Shown here in pieces: positions 8,384-14,832 of a stretch of 22,292 nucleotides of DNA (its first letter is position 1; each line of letters starts with the position of its first letter). Below the pieces are notes generated by a model. It saw only the letters and a program-made list of their open reading frames with translations, did no database searches and had not been told where the DNA came from. Both the position numbers and the translations under genes were made by a program. The stretch is from a virus, in IMG/VR virus record IMGVR_UViG_3300019755_000015, positions 1 through 22,292 of that record. One strand, given 5' to 3'.

Positions 8384-8614
8384 ATGAGTAAGATATTATA
8401 TGTAGACACAGATGGTACTAAAGGCTCGCTTCCTGAAGGTGCGTTAGGTTACGATGCCTACGCTGCTGGAGGAGACGAAGGTAGAGTAGGTGTAGGGACA
8501 GCAGGTGGCACAAACATACTTCTTAGTAAAAAAGAAGAAGTTGATGTACTTGAAGGAAGAGTGGTGTCGTTAGAAGGGCAGGACTCAATCAGCATGGCAA
8601 TAGCCTTAGGGTAA
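8384..8614 (+). CDS. Small tail protein with GDEGRV module
   Basis: A 76-residue protein. Residues 15-45 carry the module LPEGALGYDAYAAGGDEGRVGVGTAGGTN, paralogous to the N-terminus of the 286-aa protein upstream. Residues 48-66 (KKEEVDVLEGRVVSLEGQ) look like a short coiled coil that could trimerise. TAAAGGA at 8372-8378 gives a good ribosome-binding site and promoter P2 lies just ahead. It reads like a detached attachment domain of a fibre, perhaps an adaptor for the proteins encoded next. Function is not established. Confidence 0.6.
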   Translation: MSKILYVDTDGTKGSLPEGALGYDAYAAGGDEGRVGVGTAGGTNILLSKKEEVDVLEGRVVSLEGQDSISMAIALG

Positions 8615-8623
8615 GGAATAGAT

Positions 8624-8926
8624 ATGGGATTTAACAGATACCTAGAGAACAATACAACTACAAGAACTACAGTAATCACGTGCCCAGTAGACACAGTCAT
8701 TACTATAATTGGTATAAGTGTAGCTAACGTAAGTGGTAATGTTACAGACATTACAATAGAGTTGAACAATACGAAACTAATACATAATGCAACACTTACT
8801 GAAGGGTCTGCATTTGTACCTGTAGGTGGTGATCAGAAGGTCGTAATGGTGGCAGGGGATACACTTGCAGTAACAGCTGAGTATGAAGTAGACACTATAG
8901 TAAGTGTACTAGAACAAACAGTTTAA
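8624..8926 (+). CDS. Small beta-rich virion protein, function unknown
   Basis: A 100-residue protein, predicted mostly beta strand with alternating hydrophobic and polar residues (VITIIGISVANVSG, VTDITIELN, GSAFVPVGGDQKVVMVAGDTLAVTAEYEV). There is no signal peptide or catalytic motif. The pattern suits a small immunoglobulin-like or jelly-roll accessory protein of the tail or capsid surface. AAGGA at 8614-8618 precedes the ATG; the gaps on both sides are about 10 nt, so it belongs to the P2 operon. I do not recognise the family. Confidence 0.55.
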   Translation: MGFNRYLENNTTTRTTVITCPVDTVITIIGISVANVSGNVTDITIELNNTKLIHNATLTEGSAFVPVGGDQKVVMVAGDTLAVTAEYEVDTIVSVLEQTV

Positions 8927-8937
8927 GGAGAAGATAG

Positions 8938-9852
8938 ATGGGATTTATAGGAAATCAAAATGTACAAGTACAAGTTACTAACCTGAATGACTTTGGTGGT
9001 AAGGTAGCAGATGCTGCTGCACTAGCTGCAGTTACAGGTATGTCAAATGGTACGGTTTACATTACAGAAGATAACAACCATGCGTGGATGTATAATGGTT
9101 CGGCATGGGATGACATTGGTGAATTAAGAGGACCAGCAGGTGCAGTAGGACCTACAGGAGCAACAGGTATAGCCGGAGCAAGTGTAGATACAGTAGTAAG
9201 AACTACAGGTGATGGCAGTGCAGGTACGACTGACACATATACGATTACTTACAGTGATGCAACAACAAGTACATTTACAGTGTACAATGGAGCAGATGGA
9301 GTTCCTGGGGTAGTTGATCATACAGCAAGAACTGCTGGTACAGGAGCAGCTGGTACTACAGATACATATACACTGTATGCTGATGTTGCAGAGACACAGG
9401 TACTAGGTACATTCGATGTAGTTAATGGTACTAATGGTACGGGTACAGTTGCTTCGATAACAGCTGGGGCTAACACTACTGTTGACCTTACAGATCCAAC
9501 TAACCCGATTATAGCAGCAGATGTTAGCACAGGTGATTTAGCATTAAAAGCTAATAAAGCTAACCCAATATTTACAGGACTGTTAACAGAGCAAGTATCA
9601 GTGTCAACACTAACATTAGGTGCTACATCAAGTGTACAAACATACACAGCTACAGCAGACTTTACTATTATTAATGACTTAGTAAGTGGTGAGTTTGTTA
9701 CATTCATATTAGATGGTGCAGGGTTTACACCTACCTATCCTACTATGATATGGTGGGAAGGTGCAGAGCCAACGCTAGGTACTAAGGATAAGATATTCTT
9801 TGAGAACATTGGAGGACTACTATATGGAAGCCATGTAGCTAGTATTGCTTAA
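8938..9852 (+). CDS. Tail fibre protein with short collagen-like segments
   Basis: A 304-residue fibre protein. The N-terminal part contains AAALAAVTGMSNGTVYITEDNNHAW, a strand-turn module common in fibre proteins. It is followed by a Gly-X-Y stretch (GPAGAVGPTGATGIAG) and two copies of a beta module starting at SVDTVVRTTG and VDHTARTAGTG, each containing TDTYT and ending in a YNGADG or VNGTNG turn. The final 80 residues form a compact domain with FTIINDLVSGEFVTFILDGAG, MIWWEGAEPTLG and FFENIGG, resembling C-terminal domains seen on many phage fibres. AAGGAG at 8925-8930 serves the ATG. The stop overlaps the next ATG as TAATG. Confidence 0.72.
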   Translation: MGFIGNQNVQVQVTNLNDFGGKVADAAALAAVTGMSNGTVYITEDNNHAWMYNGSAWDDIGELRGPAGAVGPTGATGIAGASVDTVVRTTGDGSAGTTDTYTITYSDATTSTFTVYNGADGVPGVVDHTARTAGTGAAGTTDTYTLYADVAETQVLGTFDVVNGTNGTGTVASITAGANTTVDLTDPTNPIIAADVSTGDLALKANKANPIFTGLLTEQVSVSTLTLGATSSVQTYTATADFTIINDLVSGEFVTFILDGAGFTPTYPTMIWWEGAEPTLGTKDKIFFENIGGLLYGSHVASIA

Positions 9853-10433
9853 TGCTTAAAGATAGAGGTAACAAGAGTCTTTCGCTAAGAGATGGCGGAG
9901 TTGTAGCTGAAGGTGTATCATTTGATGGTGTATCAGATTATATGAGTAGAAGTACTGACTTAGTTGGTAATGTAGATAGTAAGACTTTTACTTTTAGTTG
10001 TTGGGTTTATGGTGCTGAAATTTCGTATCCTTTATACTCCCCTTCATTTAGTTACTATGTGCAGCTATATGTAGAGAATGGGTTATTTAAAATGTATGGT
10101 TATGGGGGCACGACTGTGCGACTTGCTATGACTGCAGGCTGCCCAGTTTCAATTAACACATGGAATCATATACTTGTATCTGTAGATTTAGCTAATACTG
10201 CCAATAGATATGTATATATTAATGATGTGCCGATGGCACCATCTTGGGGCACATATAGTAATGTTGCTTTATCTTTTACGGATGTGTCAGGTAGTTTAAT
10301 ATTTGATAATACTGGAGGTAGAGGTAGAGGACAAGGCAGACTTTCAAACCTATTCCTAGACTATACATACAGAGATTTGTCAATAGAAGCTAATAGACGA
10401 TTGTTTATAACAGCTGATGGTAAACCTGCTTAG
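9852..10433 (+). CDS. LamG/concanavalin-like tail protein, one module
   Basis: A 193-residue protein with the strand pattern of a concanavalin-like (LamG-type) lectin domain: GVSFDGVSDYMSRS, FTFSCWVYGAE, NTWNHILVSVDLANTANRYVYINDV, and a closing GRLSNLFLDYTYRDLS followed by NRRLFITADGKP. These match elements of each repeat in the 507-aa protein beyond the endonuclease gene. The start overlaps the upstream stop (TAATG) and no strong ribosome-binding site is visible, so translation probably depends on coupling. Base composition and codon usage are more T-rich and CTAG-poor than upstream fibre genes. Probable glycan-binding tail component. Confidence 0.65.
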   Translation: MLKDRGNKSLSLRDGGVVAEGVSFDGVSDYMSRSTDLVGNVDSKTFTFSCWVYGAEISYPLYSPSFSYYVQLYVENGLFKMYGYGGTTVRLAMTAGCPVSINTWNHILVSVDLANTANRYVYINDVPMAPSWGTYSNVALSFTDVSGSLIFDNTGGRGRGQGRLSNLFLDYTYRDLSIEANRRLFITADGKPA

Positions 10434-10493
10434 TTAAGCACATATAAAGGAATAGGTGGGTATACTATGTTATATAAAGAAAGAGGAGTCAAT

Positions 10494-11132
10494 ATGGCTA
10501 GAATTAAAGATATAACAGGTCAGAGAAGCGGTAGAATAGAAGCAGTTAGGTTTTCACATAAGCAAGGTAAAAATGCTATGTGGTTATGTAAGTGTGATTG
10601 TGGTGAAGAGTATATAACCAGAGGTAGTAAAATAACTACTAAGGCAATAAAATCGTGTGGCTGTATAGCTAAAGAGAAGCAACATGGTATGTGTGGAACT
10701 AGAACATATAATGTGTGGGAAAATATGATAGACAGAACAACAAACGCCAACAATAAGAGCTACAACAACTACGGTGGTAGAGGCATTACAGTGTGCGAAG
10801 AGTGGAAAAATTTTAGAAACTTTTATGCAGATATGGGAGAACTTACTGATGGGTTAGATATAGATAGAATAGATAATGACAAAGGTTACAGTAAAGATAA
10901 CTGTAGACTAATAACTAGAAGTGAGAACTTAGAAAATACTAGAAGAAGTAAATGGTGGTATATAGATGGTGTTAGGTATGAGTCTAGCACGAAGGCTGCT
11001 GAAGCATTAGGTAAAGATGTTTCGGCAATAAACAGAATGTGTAATGGTTACACACATCCATACAGTAAAAATTGGATACCACCAAAAGATAACTGCTATG
11101 TGGAACTAAAGTATAAAGGAGGTACTAAATGA
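10494..11132 (+). CDS. Free-standing HNH homing endonuclease
   Basis: A mobile DNA endonuclease of the HNH family, 212 residues from the chosen ATG. That start has AGAGGAG at 10482-10488 and gives MARIKDITGQRSGRIEAV, the usual opening of these proteins; an in-frame ATG at 10467 would add nine residues but is spaced worse. An N-terminal zinc-binding region shows WLCKCDCGEEY and SCGC. The nuclease core has YNNYGGRGITVCEEWKNF and then LDIDRIDNDKGYSKDNCRL with ENTRRS, as in phage HNH proteins. A C-terminal helical segment (STKAAEALGKDVSAINRMC) resembles nuclease-associated DNA-binding modules. It sits between two lectin-like tail genes, and its stop overlaps the next start (ATGA) with AAAGGAGG at 11115-11122 inside its own 3' end. 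It appears intact. Confidence 0.88.
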   Translation: MARIKDITGQRSGRIEAVRFSHKQGKNAMWLCKCDCGEEYITRGSKITTKAIKSCGCIAKEKQHGMCGTRTYNVWENMIDRTTNANNKSYNNYGGRGITVCEEWKNFRNFYADMGELTDGLDIDRIDNDKGYSKDNCRLITRSENLENTRRSKWWYIDGVRYESSTKAAEALGKDVSAINRMCNGYTHPYSKNWIPPKDNCYVELKYKGGTK

Positions 11133-12652
11133 GTACATTAAAAGAAAAAGTAATAAGTGGTGAGTTAAATCCCATAATATTTATGCCGATGGAGACAGGA
11201 GCAGACTGCCATGTAAACTATGGCTACGGAGGTAATTTTGTACAGAATGGCTTAATAGAAACAGCAGACAGAGGAGCTAATCAAGATAATTGTGTGGCTA
11301 GTTTGTTTGATGGGGTTGATGATGTGTTACATTCAACTACAAGTATGGGGTCAGTAAGTAATACTGCTACTGTATCGTTTATTGTAAAGAATAATGGAGA
11401 CAACTACGACAGAATACTGAAACTAGGAAACACTCTATTTACAGTAGGGGCTGGCACTCTTTCAGCAAATCTAAGAAATGCAAGTAATGCTAACTTAACT
11501 GATGTATCTGGCCTAACTATAACATTTGGAGCAGAATTATCTTTTCAGATGTCAGTAGATTTATCAGATACTAATAAAAGACATTGTTTTGTAAATGGTG
11601 TATCTATTGGAACATGGGTCACTTATACGAATGATCCTATTGATATAGATTCTACTGAAAAATGTATAGGAGCTGGTAGTTCAAATGGTGGTAATGCTCT
11701 AAATGGCTCAATAGGCGAACTATACTTTGATATGGAGTATATAGACTTAGCAACAAACAATCCTTTCTGGAACTCAGACACAAACAAACCTATACCAGTA
11801 AGAACTGCTATGGCTAACTTAGGGAGTAATCCTTTAATCTGTATGCCAATAGATGCGAGTTCGCCAACCACAAACTATGGTAGTGGTGGAGACTTTACAT
11901 TGAATGGTGGTGGTTTAGTTGGTGCTAGAGGTGCTAGTGAGTATATTGCTAGGAGTGCTAATAACGATAGTAACTACCTTAATAGTTTAACTCTAAGTGG
12001 TGCGTTAGGTGCAGATTCAAAGAGTATATCAATGGTTATATCTGTTAGTAGAGCAGTTACTTCTGCACAGAATGAGGAATGTGCAATAGTTATTGAGGCT
12101 AATGGTTCTAGGAAAACAATGACACTTGAAATGGCTAGTGACGAAATGATGGATTTTAAGTTATATGATAATACTGGAGCATTAGTAATTAATGTACTAA
12201 ATATAAAAAACAATAAAAATGCAACTTTTGCAACTATAGGAGAGTGGGATATTATTTTTATTAGTATAGACAGCTCTATAGGTGTAGGGAATGTATATAG
12301 TGGAGGTCAAGTATACAGTAGCCCTCCAACAAGTGATTCAGATTTTGACTTATCGTCTTCAACCATGATAACTAAATTGTTTTACGATGCTAATAGGTGG
12401 TTTGGTCTGTTATCTAATGTATATTTAGTGGACAGCTACATAGACTTCTCACAAGAGTCAAACAGAAACCTATTCGTTAATCAATTGGGTTACCCAAGAG
12501 ACTTAACACCAGAGATAGAAGCAGGTAATATACCAACACCATTGATATACTTACCATTTGATGATACAGATAACCTAGGTAAGAACTTAGGTACAGGTGG
12601 TGACTTCACAGTTAATGGAACAGTAACAGCAGGAAGTGACTTCACTTTATAG
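11129..12652 (+). CDS. Tandem LamG/concanavalin-like tail protein
   Basis: A 507-residue protein built from repeated lectin-like modules. Module starts are recognisable: NPIIFMPMET with NYGYGGNFVQNG near residue 14, NPLICMPIDA with NYGSGGDFTLNGG near 234, and TPLIYLPFDD with NLGTGGDFTVNGT near 470. The first two modules are full length (about 220-236 aa), with core strands such as VASLFDGVDDVLH, LSFQMSVDLSDTNKRHCFVNGV and GSIGELYFDMEYID. The third stops after about 38 residues. A concanavalin-like fold in phage tails usually means sugar binding. The ATG overlaps the HNH gene's stop and is served by AAAGGAGG. Most of the gene is CTAG-poor and T-rich, but the last 230 bp return to the typical phage style. 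Confidence 0.68.
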   Translation: MSTLKEKVISGELNPIIFMPMETGADCHVNYGYGGNFVQNGLIETADRGANQDNCVASLFDGVDDVLHSTTSMGSVSNTATVSFIVKNNGDNYDRILKLGNTLFTVGAGTLSANLRNASNANLTDVSGLTITFGAELSFQMSVDLSDTNKRHCFVNGVSIGTWVTYTNDPIDIDSTEKCIGAGSSNGGNALNGSIGELYFDMEYIDLATNNPFWNSDTNKPIPVRTAMANLGSNPLICMPIDASSPTTNYGSGGDFTLNGGGLVGARGASEYIARSANNDSNYLNSLTLSGALGADSKSISMVISVSRAVTSAQNEECAIVIEANGSRKTMTLEMASDEMMDFKLYDNTGALVINVLNIKNNKNATFATIGEWDIIFISIDSSIGVGNVYSGGQVYSSPPTSDSDFDLSSSTMITKLFYDANRWFGLLSNVYLVDSYIDFSQESNRNLFVNQLGYPRDLTPEIEAGNIPTPLIYLPFDDTDNLGKNLGTGGDFTVNGTVTAGSDFTL

Positions 12653-12683
12653 TGGGGTCAATAGTAACAATAAAAGGAAAATT

Positions 12684-13196
12684 ATGAAATATTGTAAAGT
12701 AGAAAATGGGAAAATAGTAAAGTACAACGTAGCACAGAATAGAACAGGTTTAGGAGTTAATTCACCTAAGGAAACATACATAGAGAACGGATGGTACGAA
12801 GTTGTGGACAATAGGCCAGCAATTGATGCTAGTACCCATAGAATAAGTAATACAAGCTATGAAATTGGTGAAGACACAGTTACTAAGATGTACGAAGTGA
12901 CAGAGATACCAACTGAAGAGCTAATTGCTAAAAAGGTAGCAGAAGGTGAGATGTTCGTAAATGGGCTTATCACTAGTAGGTTAAGTGAGTTCAACAAAGA
13001 ATACGGGACAGTATTCAATAAAGTAAACGATATGGGGATTTACATTGTTGATGACACGTATCCACTAAAAGCTGAGTGTATTGAACTAACTAAATGGAAT
13101 AACTTGCTATGGGCTACTACTAGAGCCAAACAAGCTGATGTACTAAGTGGAGTACTGACAGAAGAGGATTTCAAGGCCTTACTAGAGGCTATCTAG
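12684..13196 (+). CDS. Putative tail-fibre assembly/accessory protein
   Basis: A 170-residue protein starting at the ATG preceded by AAAAGGA (12672-12678); an in-frame ATG at 12636 lies inside the upstream gene and is unlikely. The N-terminal half has KVENGKIVKYN, then GWYEVVDNRPAID and a VTKMYEVTEIP strand. This is the layout of fibre-assembly-like proteins (a small beta domain with a GWYEV/RP motif, then a helical region). The C-terminal half is helical (EELIAKKVAEGEMFVNGLITSRLSEFN, KWNNLLWATTRAKQADV). Its place immediately after the fibre genes supports a role as a fibre chaperone or fibre-associated protein, but no assay-linked motif proves it. Confidence 0.55.
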   Translation: MKYCKVENGKIVKYNVAQNRTGLGVNSPKETYIENGWYEVVDNRPAIDASTHRISNTSYEIGEDTVTKMYEVTEIPTEELIAKKVAEGEMFVNGLITSRLSEFNKEYGTVFNKVNDMGIYIVDDTYPLKAECIELTKWNNLLWATTRAKQADVLSGVLTEEDFKALLEAI

Positions 13197-13197
13197 T

Positions 13198-13584
13198 ATG
13201 GGTTCAAAGTTCAAAAATACGGAGTTAGTGGTAAGTATACCACTGACAGGAGATATACGTACATTAGCAAGTGAGTTGGTGTACTACTCCGAGTTACTTG
13301 GGACTACAGTAGTAGTTCCGATAGGGTTCCCAACAGACTTAGGCAGTATACCAAAAGTACTACAGGGGATATTCCCAAAAGATGGCAAAGCAACATACGG
13401 ATATGTAGTACACGATTACTTGTATAAGTATGGGATGGTAAGTAGAGACTTAAGTGATGACGTACTGGAAGAAGCTATGGAGGTACTAGGAGTTAGTGCT
13501 TGGCGTAGAAAGTGTGTAAGATTCGGATTAAAAGTAGGTGGCTGGAAAGCCTGGAATGAGCATAGAGCAAAGGAAGGTAAATGA
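13198..13584 (+). CDS. DUF1353 family protein
   Basis: A 128-residue protein with the hallmarks of DUF1353: the strand VVVPIGFPTDLGSIP, the conserved VVHDYLY motif around residues 72-78, an acidic helix SDDVLEEAMEVLGVSAWRR, and a closing helix with KVGGWKAWNEH. Proteins of this family are common in tailed phages near lysis or tail genes; their biochemical role is not established to my knowledge. One base separates it from the upstream stop, and its own stop overlaps the lipoprotein start (ATGA), tying it to the lysis group. Length is normal for the family. Confidence 0.8.
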   Translation: MGSKFKNTELVVSIPLTGDIRTLASELVYYSELLGTTVVVPIGFPTDLGSIPKVLQGIFPKDGKATYGYVVHDYLYKYGMVSRDLSDDVLEEAMEVLGVSAWRRKCVRFGLKVGGWKAWNEHRAKEGK

Positions 13585-13775
13585 AGAAATTAGTATTAGC
13601 AACAGGATTAGTAATTGGGTTAATGTTTACAGGGTGTACAGGAGTGATCAGTGGACATACATACACTAAAGCAGACGTAGAGAAAGCTAGGGTAGTAGCA
13701 AAAAAGGCCAAAGAAGCATACGAAGAAGTAAAGAAGCTTGCTCGTACTCAGTCAACAACTACAGATTCGAAATAA
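13581..13775 (+). CDS. Small lipoprotein, candidate outer-membrane spanin
   Basis: A 64-residue protein with a clear lipoprotein signal: MKK, a hydrophobic stretch, then the lipobox FTGC with the modified cysteine at residue 19. Residue +2 is Thr, not Asp, so by the E. coli sorting rule it would reach the outer membrane. The mature 46 residues are mostly one charged helix (KADVEKARVVAKKAKEAYEEVKKLA) with a Thr/Ser-rich tail. Its start overlaps the DUF1353 stop (ATGA). Phage lipoproteins this small, placed directly before an endolysin, are often o-spanins, which fuse inner and outer membranes at lysis; usual Pro-rich mature sequence is missing, so this is only a candidate. It implies a Gram-negative host. 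Confidence 0.6.
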   Translation: MKKLVLATGLVIGLMFTGCTGVISGHTYTKADVEKARVVAKKAKEAYEEVKKLARTQSTTTDSK

Positions 13776-13790
13776 CTTGTAGGTGGTAAC

Positions 13791-14372
13791 ATGGGCAAGA
13801 AAGCAGAATTAGGTGGTGTGGTTGATAAACTCAATCACGACTTAAATGTACTATACAAGAATACTAGGCAACTAGAGGGAAAGGTTACTGAAAAGGTAGA
13901 GACTATAGGTACACAAATAGCAAATAATAGTACAGAAGTACAGTTACTGGCTAAGGACGTAAAAGACTCAATTCAAGATATGGCGCAGTTTATGCAGATA
14001 TTCGAAAAACATGACGAGAAAGAGATGGAAAAGTATGACGCTATAGACAATGGACTGAGAGACCTTGATAAGAAAGTTGATGATTACATGGTTAAGACGG
14101 ACCAACATACTAAAGATATGAAGTGGATAAAAGAGGTGGCTGATAAGGGTAAAACATACATGATACGAGGTGCGTGGACTGTTACGTTATTTACTGCTGC
14201 CATTGGAGTTATTACAGTAGTACATCCGTTCATCAAAGACTACTATATGGAAGCAGGTAAAGCTAGTCGTGTAGAATACACAGATAGACAAAAAGCAGCG
14301 TACCATAAAAAGAAGTATGAGGACGCTCAAGCAGCTATTGATAGAAGAAAAGTAAAGGACAACAATGAGTAA
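13791..14372 (+). CDS. Coiled-coil membrane protein, candidate holin or spanin partner
   Basis: A 193-residue protein. Residues 1-120 form a long charged coiled coil (LNHDLNVLYKNTRQLEGKV, DNGLRDLDKKVDDYM). A single membrane segment lies at about 125-148 (GAWTVTLFTAAIGVITVVHPFI), followed by a 45-residue Lys/Arg/Tyr-rich helix. There is no signal peptide. Position between a lipoprotein and an endolysin points to lysis. A single internal membrane span would suit an unusual holin; a canonical inner-membrane spanin has its span at the N-terminus, so this topology is atypical. It could also be a virion-associated membrane protein. The last 8 nt overlap the endolysin start. Ribosome-binding site GGTGG lies just upstream. 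Confidence 0.5.
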   Translation: MGKKAELGGVVDKLNHDLNVLYKNTRQLEGKVTEKVETIGTQIANNSTEVQLLAKDVKDSIQDMAQFMQIFEKHDEKEMEKYDAIDNGLRDLDKKVDDYMVKTDQHTKDMKWIKEVADKGKTYMIRGAWTVTLFTAAIGVITVVHPFIKDYYMEAGKASRVEYTDRQKAAYHKKKYEDAQAAIDRRKVKDNNE

Positions 14373-14778
14373 ATTTAAGTTTGGTAAGAGAAGTAAAGAG
14401 AAGCTGGATGGAGTAGATGAGAACGTAAAGAGGCTGTGTGAAAAGGCATTGAAGTACTCAACAGTAGACTTCAGTGTGATTGATGGGTTAAGAACTCAGA
14501 GTGAACAGAAAGCTATGTTCGATAAGGGTGCGAGTGAGTTAGATGGGCAGATGCGTATAAGTGATCACCAGCTAGGGTTAGCTATTGATGTAATACCATA
14601 CGTAAAGGGAATGGATCCATGGGACGTAGAAGATGATCAAGTTAAGCTAGCTTATATGGAGATGTACAGAGCATTCATGAGAGCAAGTATGAAGTTAGGG
14701 ATGATGCTAGAGTTCGGATTCGGTTATAACATTGGCGGTGGACGTGACATGCCGCACATATCCGTAAAGCAGATGTAG
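14365..14778 (+). CDS. Endolysin, M15-type (L-Ala-D-Glu/VanY-like) peptidase
   Basis: A 137-residue zinc peptidase that cuts the peptide stem of peptidoglycan at the end of infection. The fold signature is VIDGLRTQSEQKAMFDKGAS, then SDHQLGLAIDV with zinc ligands H68 and D75, and DMPHIS with the third ligand H131. This matches the single-domain endopeptidases typified by phage T5 endolysin; no separate cell-wall-binding domain or signal peptide is present, so a holin or similar factor is needed for access. AAAGGA lies at 14354-14359 and the start overlaps the previous gene by 8 nt. It closes the lysis group; promoter P4 follows. Confidence 0.87.
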   Translation: MSKFKFGKRSKEKLDGVDENVKRLCEKALKYSTVDFSVIDGLRTQSEQKAMFDKGASELDGQMRISDHQLGLAIDVIPYVKGMDPWDVEDDQVKLAYMEMYRAFMRASMKLGMMLEFGFGYNIGGGRDMPHISVKQM

Positions 14779-14790
14779 CTTAAGTGTAGT

Positions 14791-14812
14791 TTAACTAAGT
14801 AGTAGGTATAAT
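14791..14812 (+). promoter_or_regulatory. Promoter P4 (TTAACT, -10 TATAAT)
   Basis: TATAAT at 14807-14812 with TTAA at 14791-14794, again 16 nt apart, in the 54-nt gap before the portal gene. Unlike the other three sites it has AGG, not TGC, before the -10. It would drive the portal transcript separately from the lysis genes. Confidence 0.55.
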
Positions 14813-14832
14813 ATGGCTAACAGGAAGTATAA

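Noticed and set aside
9318-9707. 129-codon open frame on the minus strand within the 304-aa fibre gene
   Set aside because: Thr/Val/Ala-rich mirror of a fibre gene, with no start signals and no recognisable domain.
10434-10466. Possible promoter (TTAAG and TATACT) before the HNH gene
   Set aside because: The TTAAG-to-TATACT distance is 27 nt, unlike the constant 16 nt of the other four sites, and the -10 is imperfect.
10467-10493. Upstream in-frame ATG for the HNH gene
   Set aside because: It has only a weak GGTGGG site, while the ATG at 10494 has AGAGGAG at good spacing and begins the conserved part of the protein.
12636-12683. Earlier in-frame ATG for the fibre-assembly-like gene
   Set aside because: It lies inside the upstream gene, lacks a ribosome-binding site, and the protein pattern starts naturally at MKYCKVENGK after AAAAGGA.
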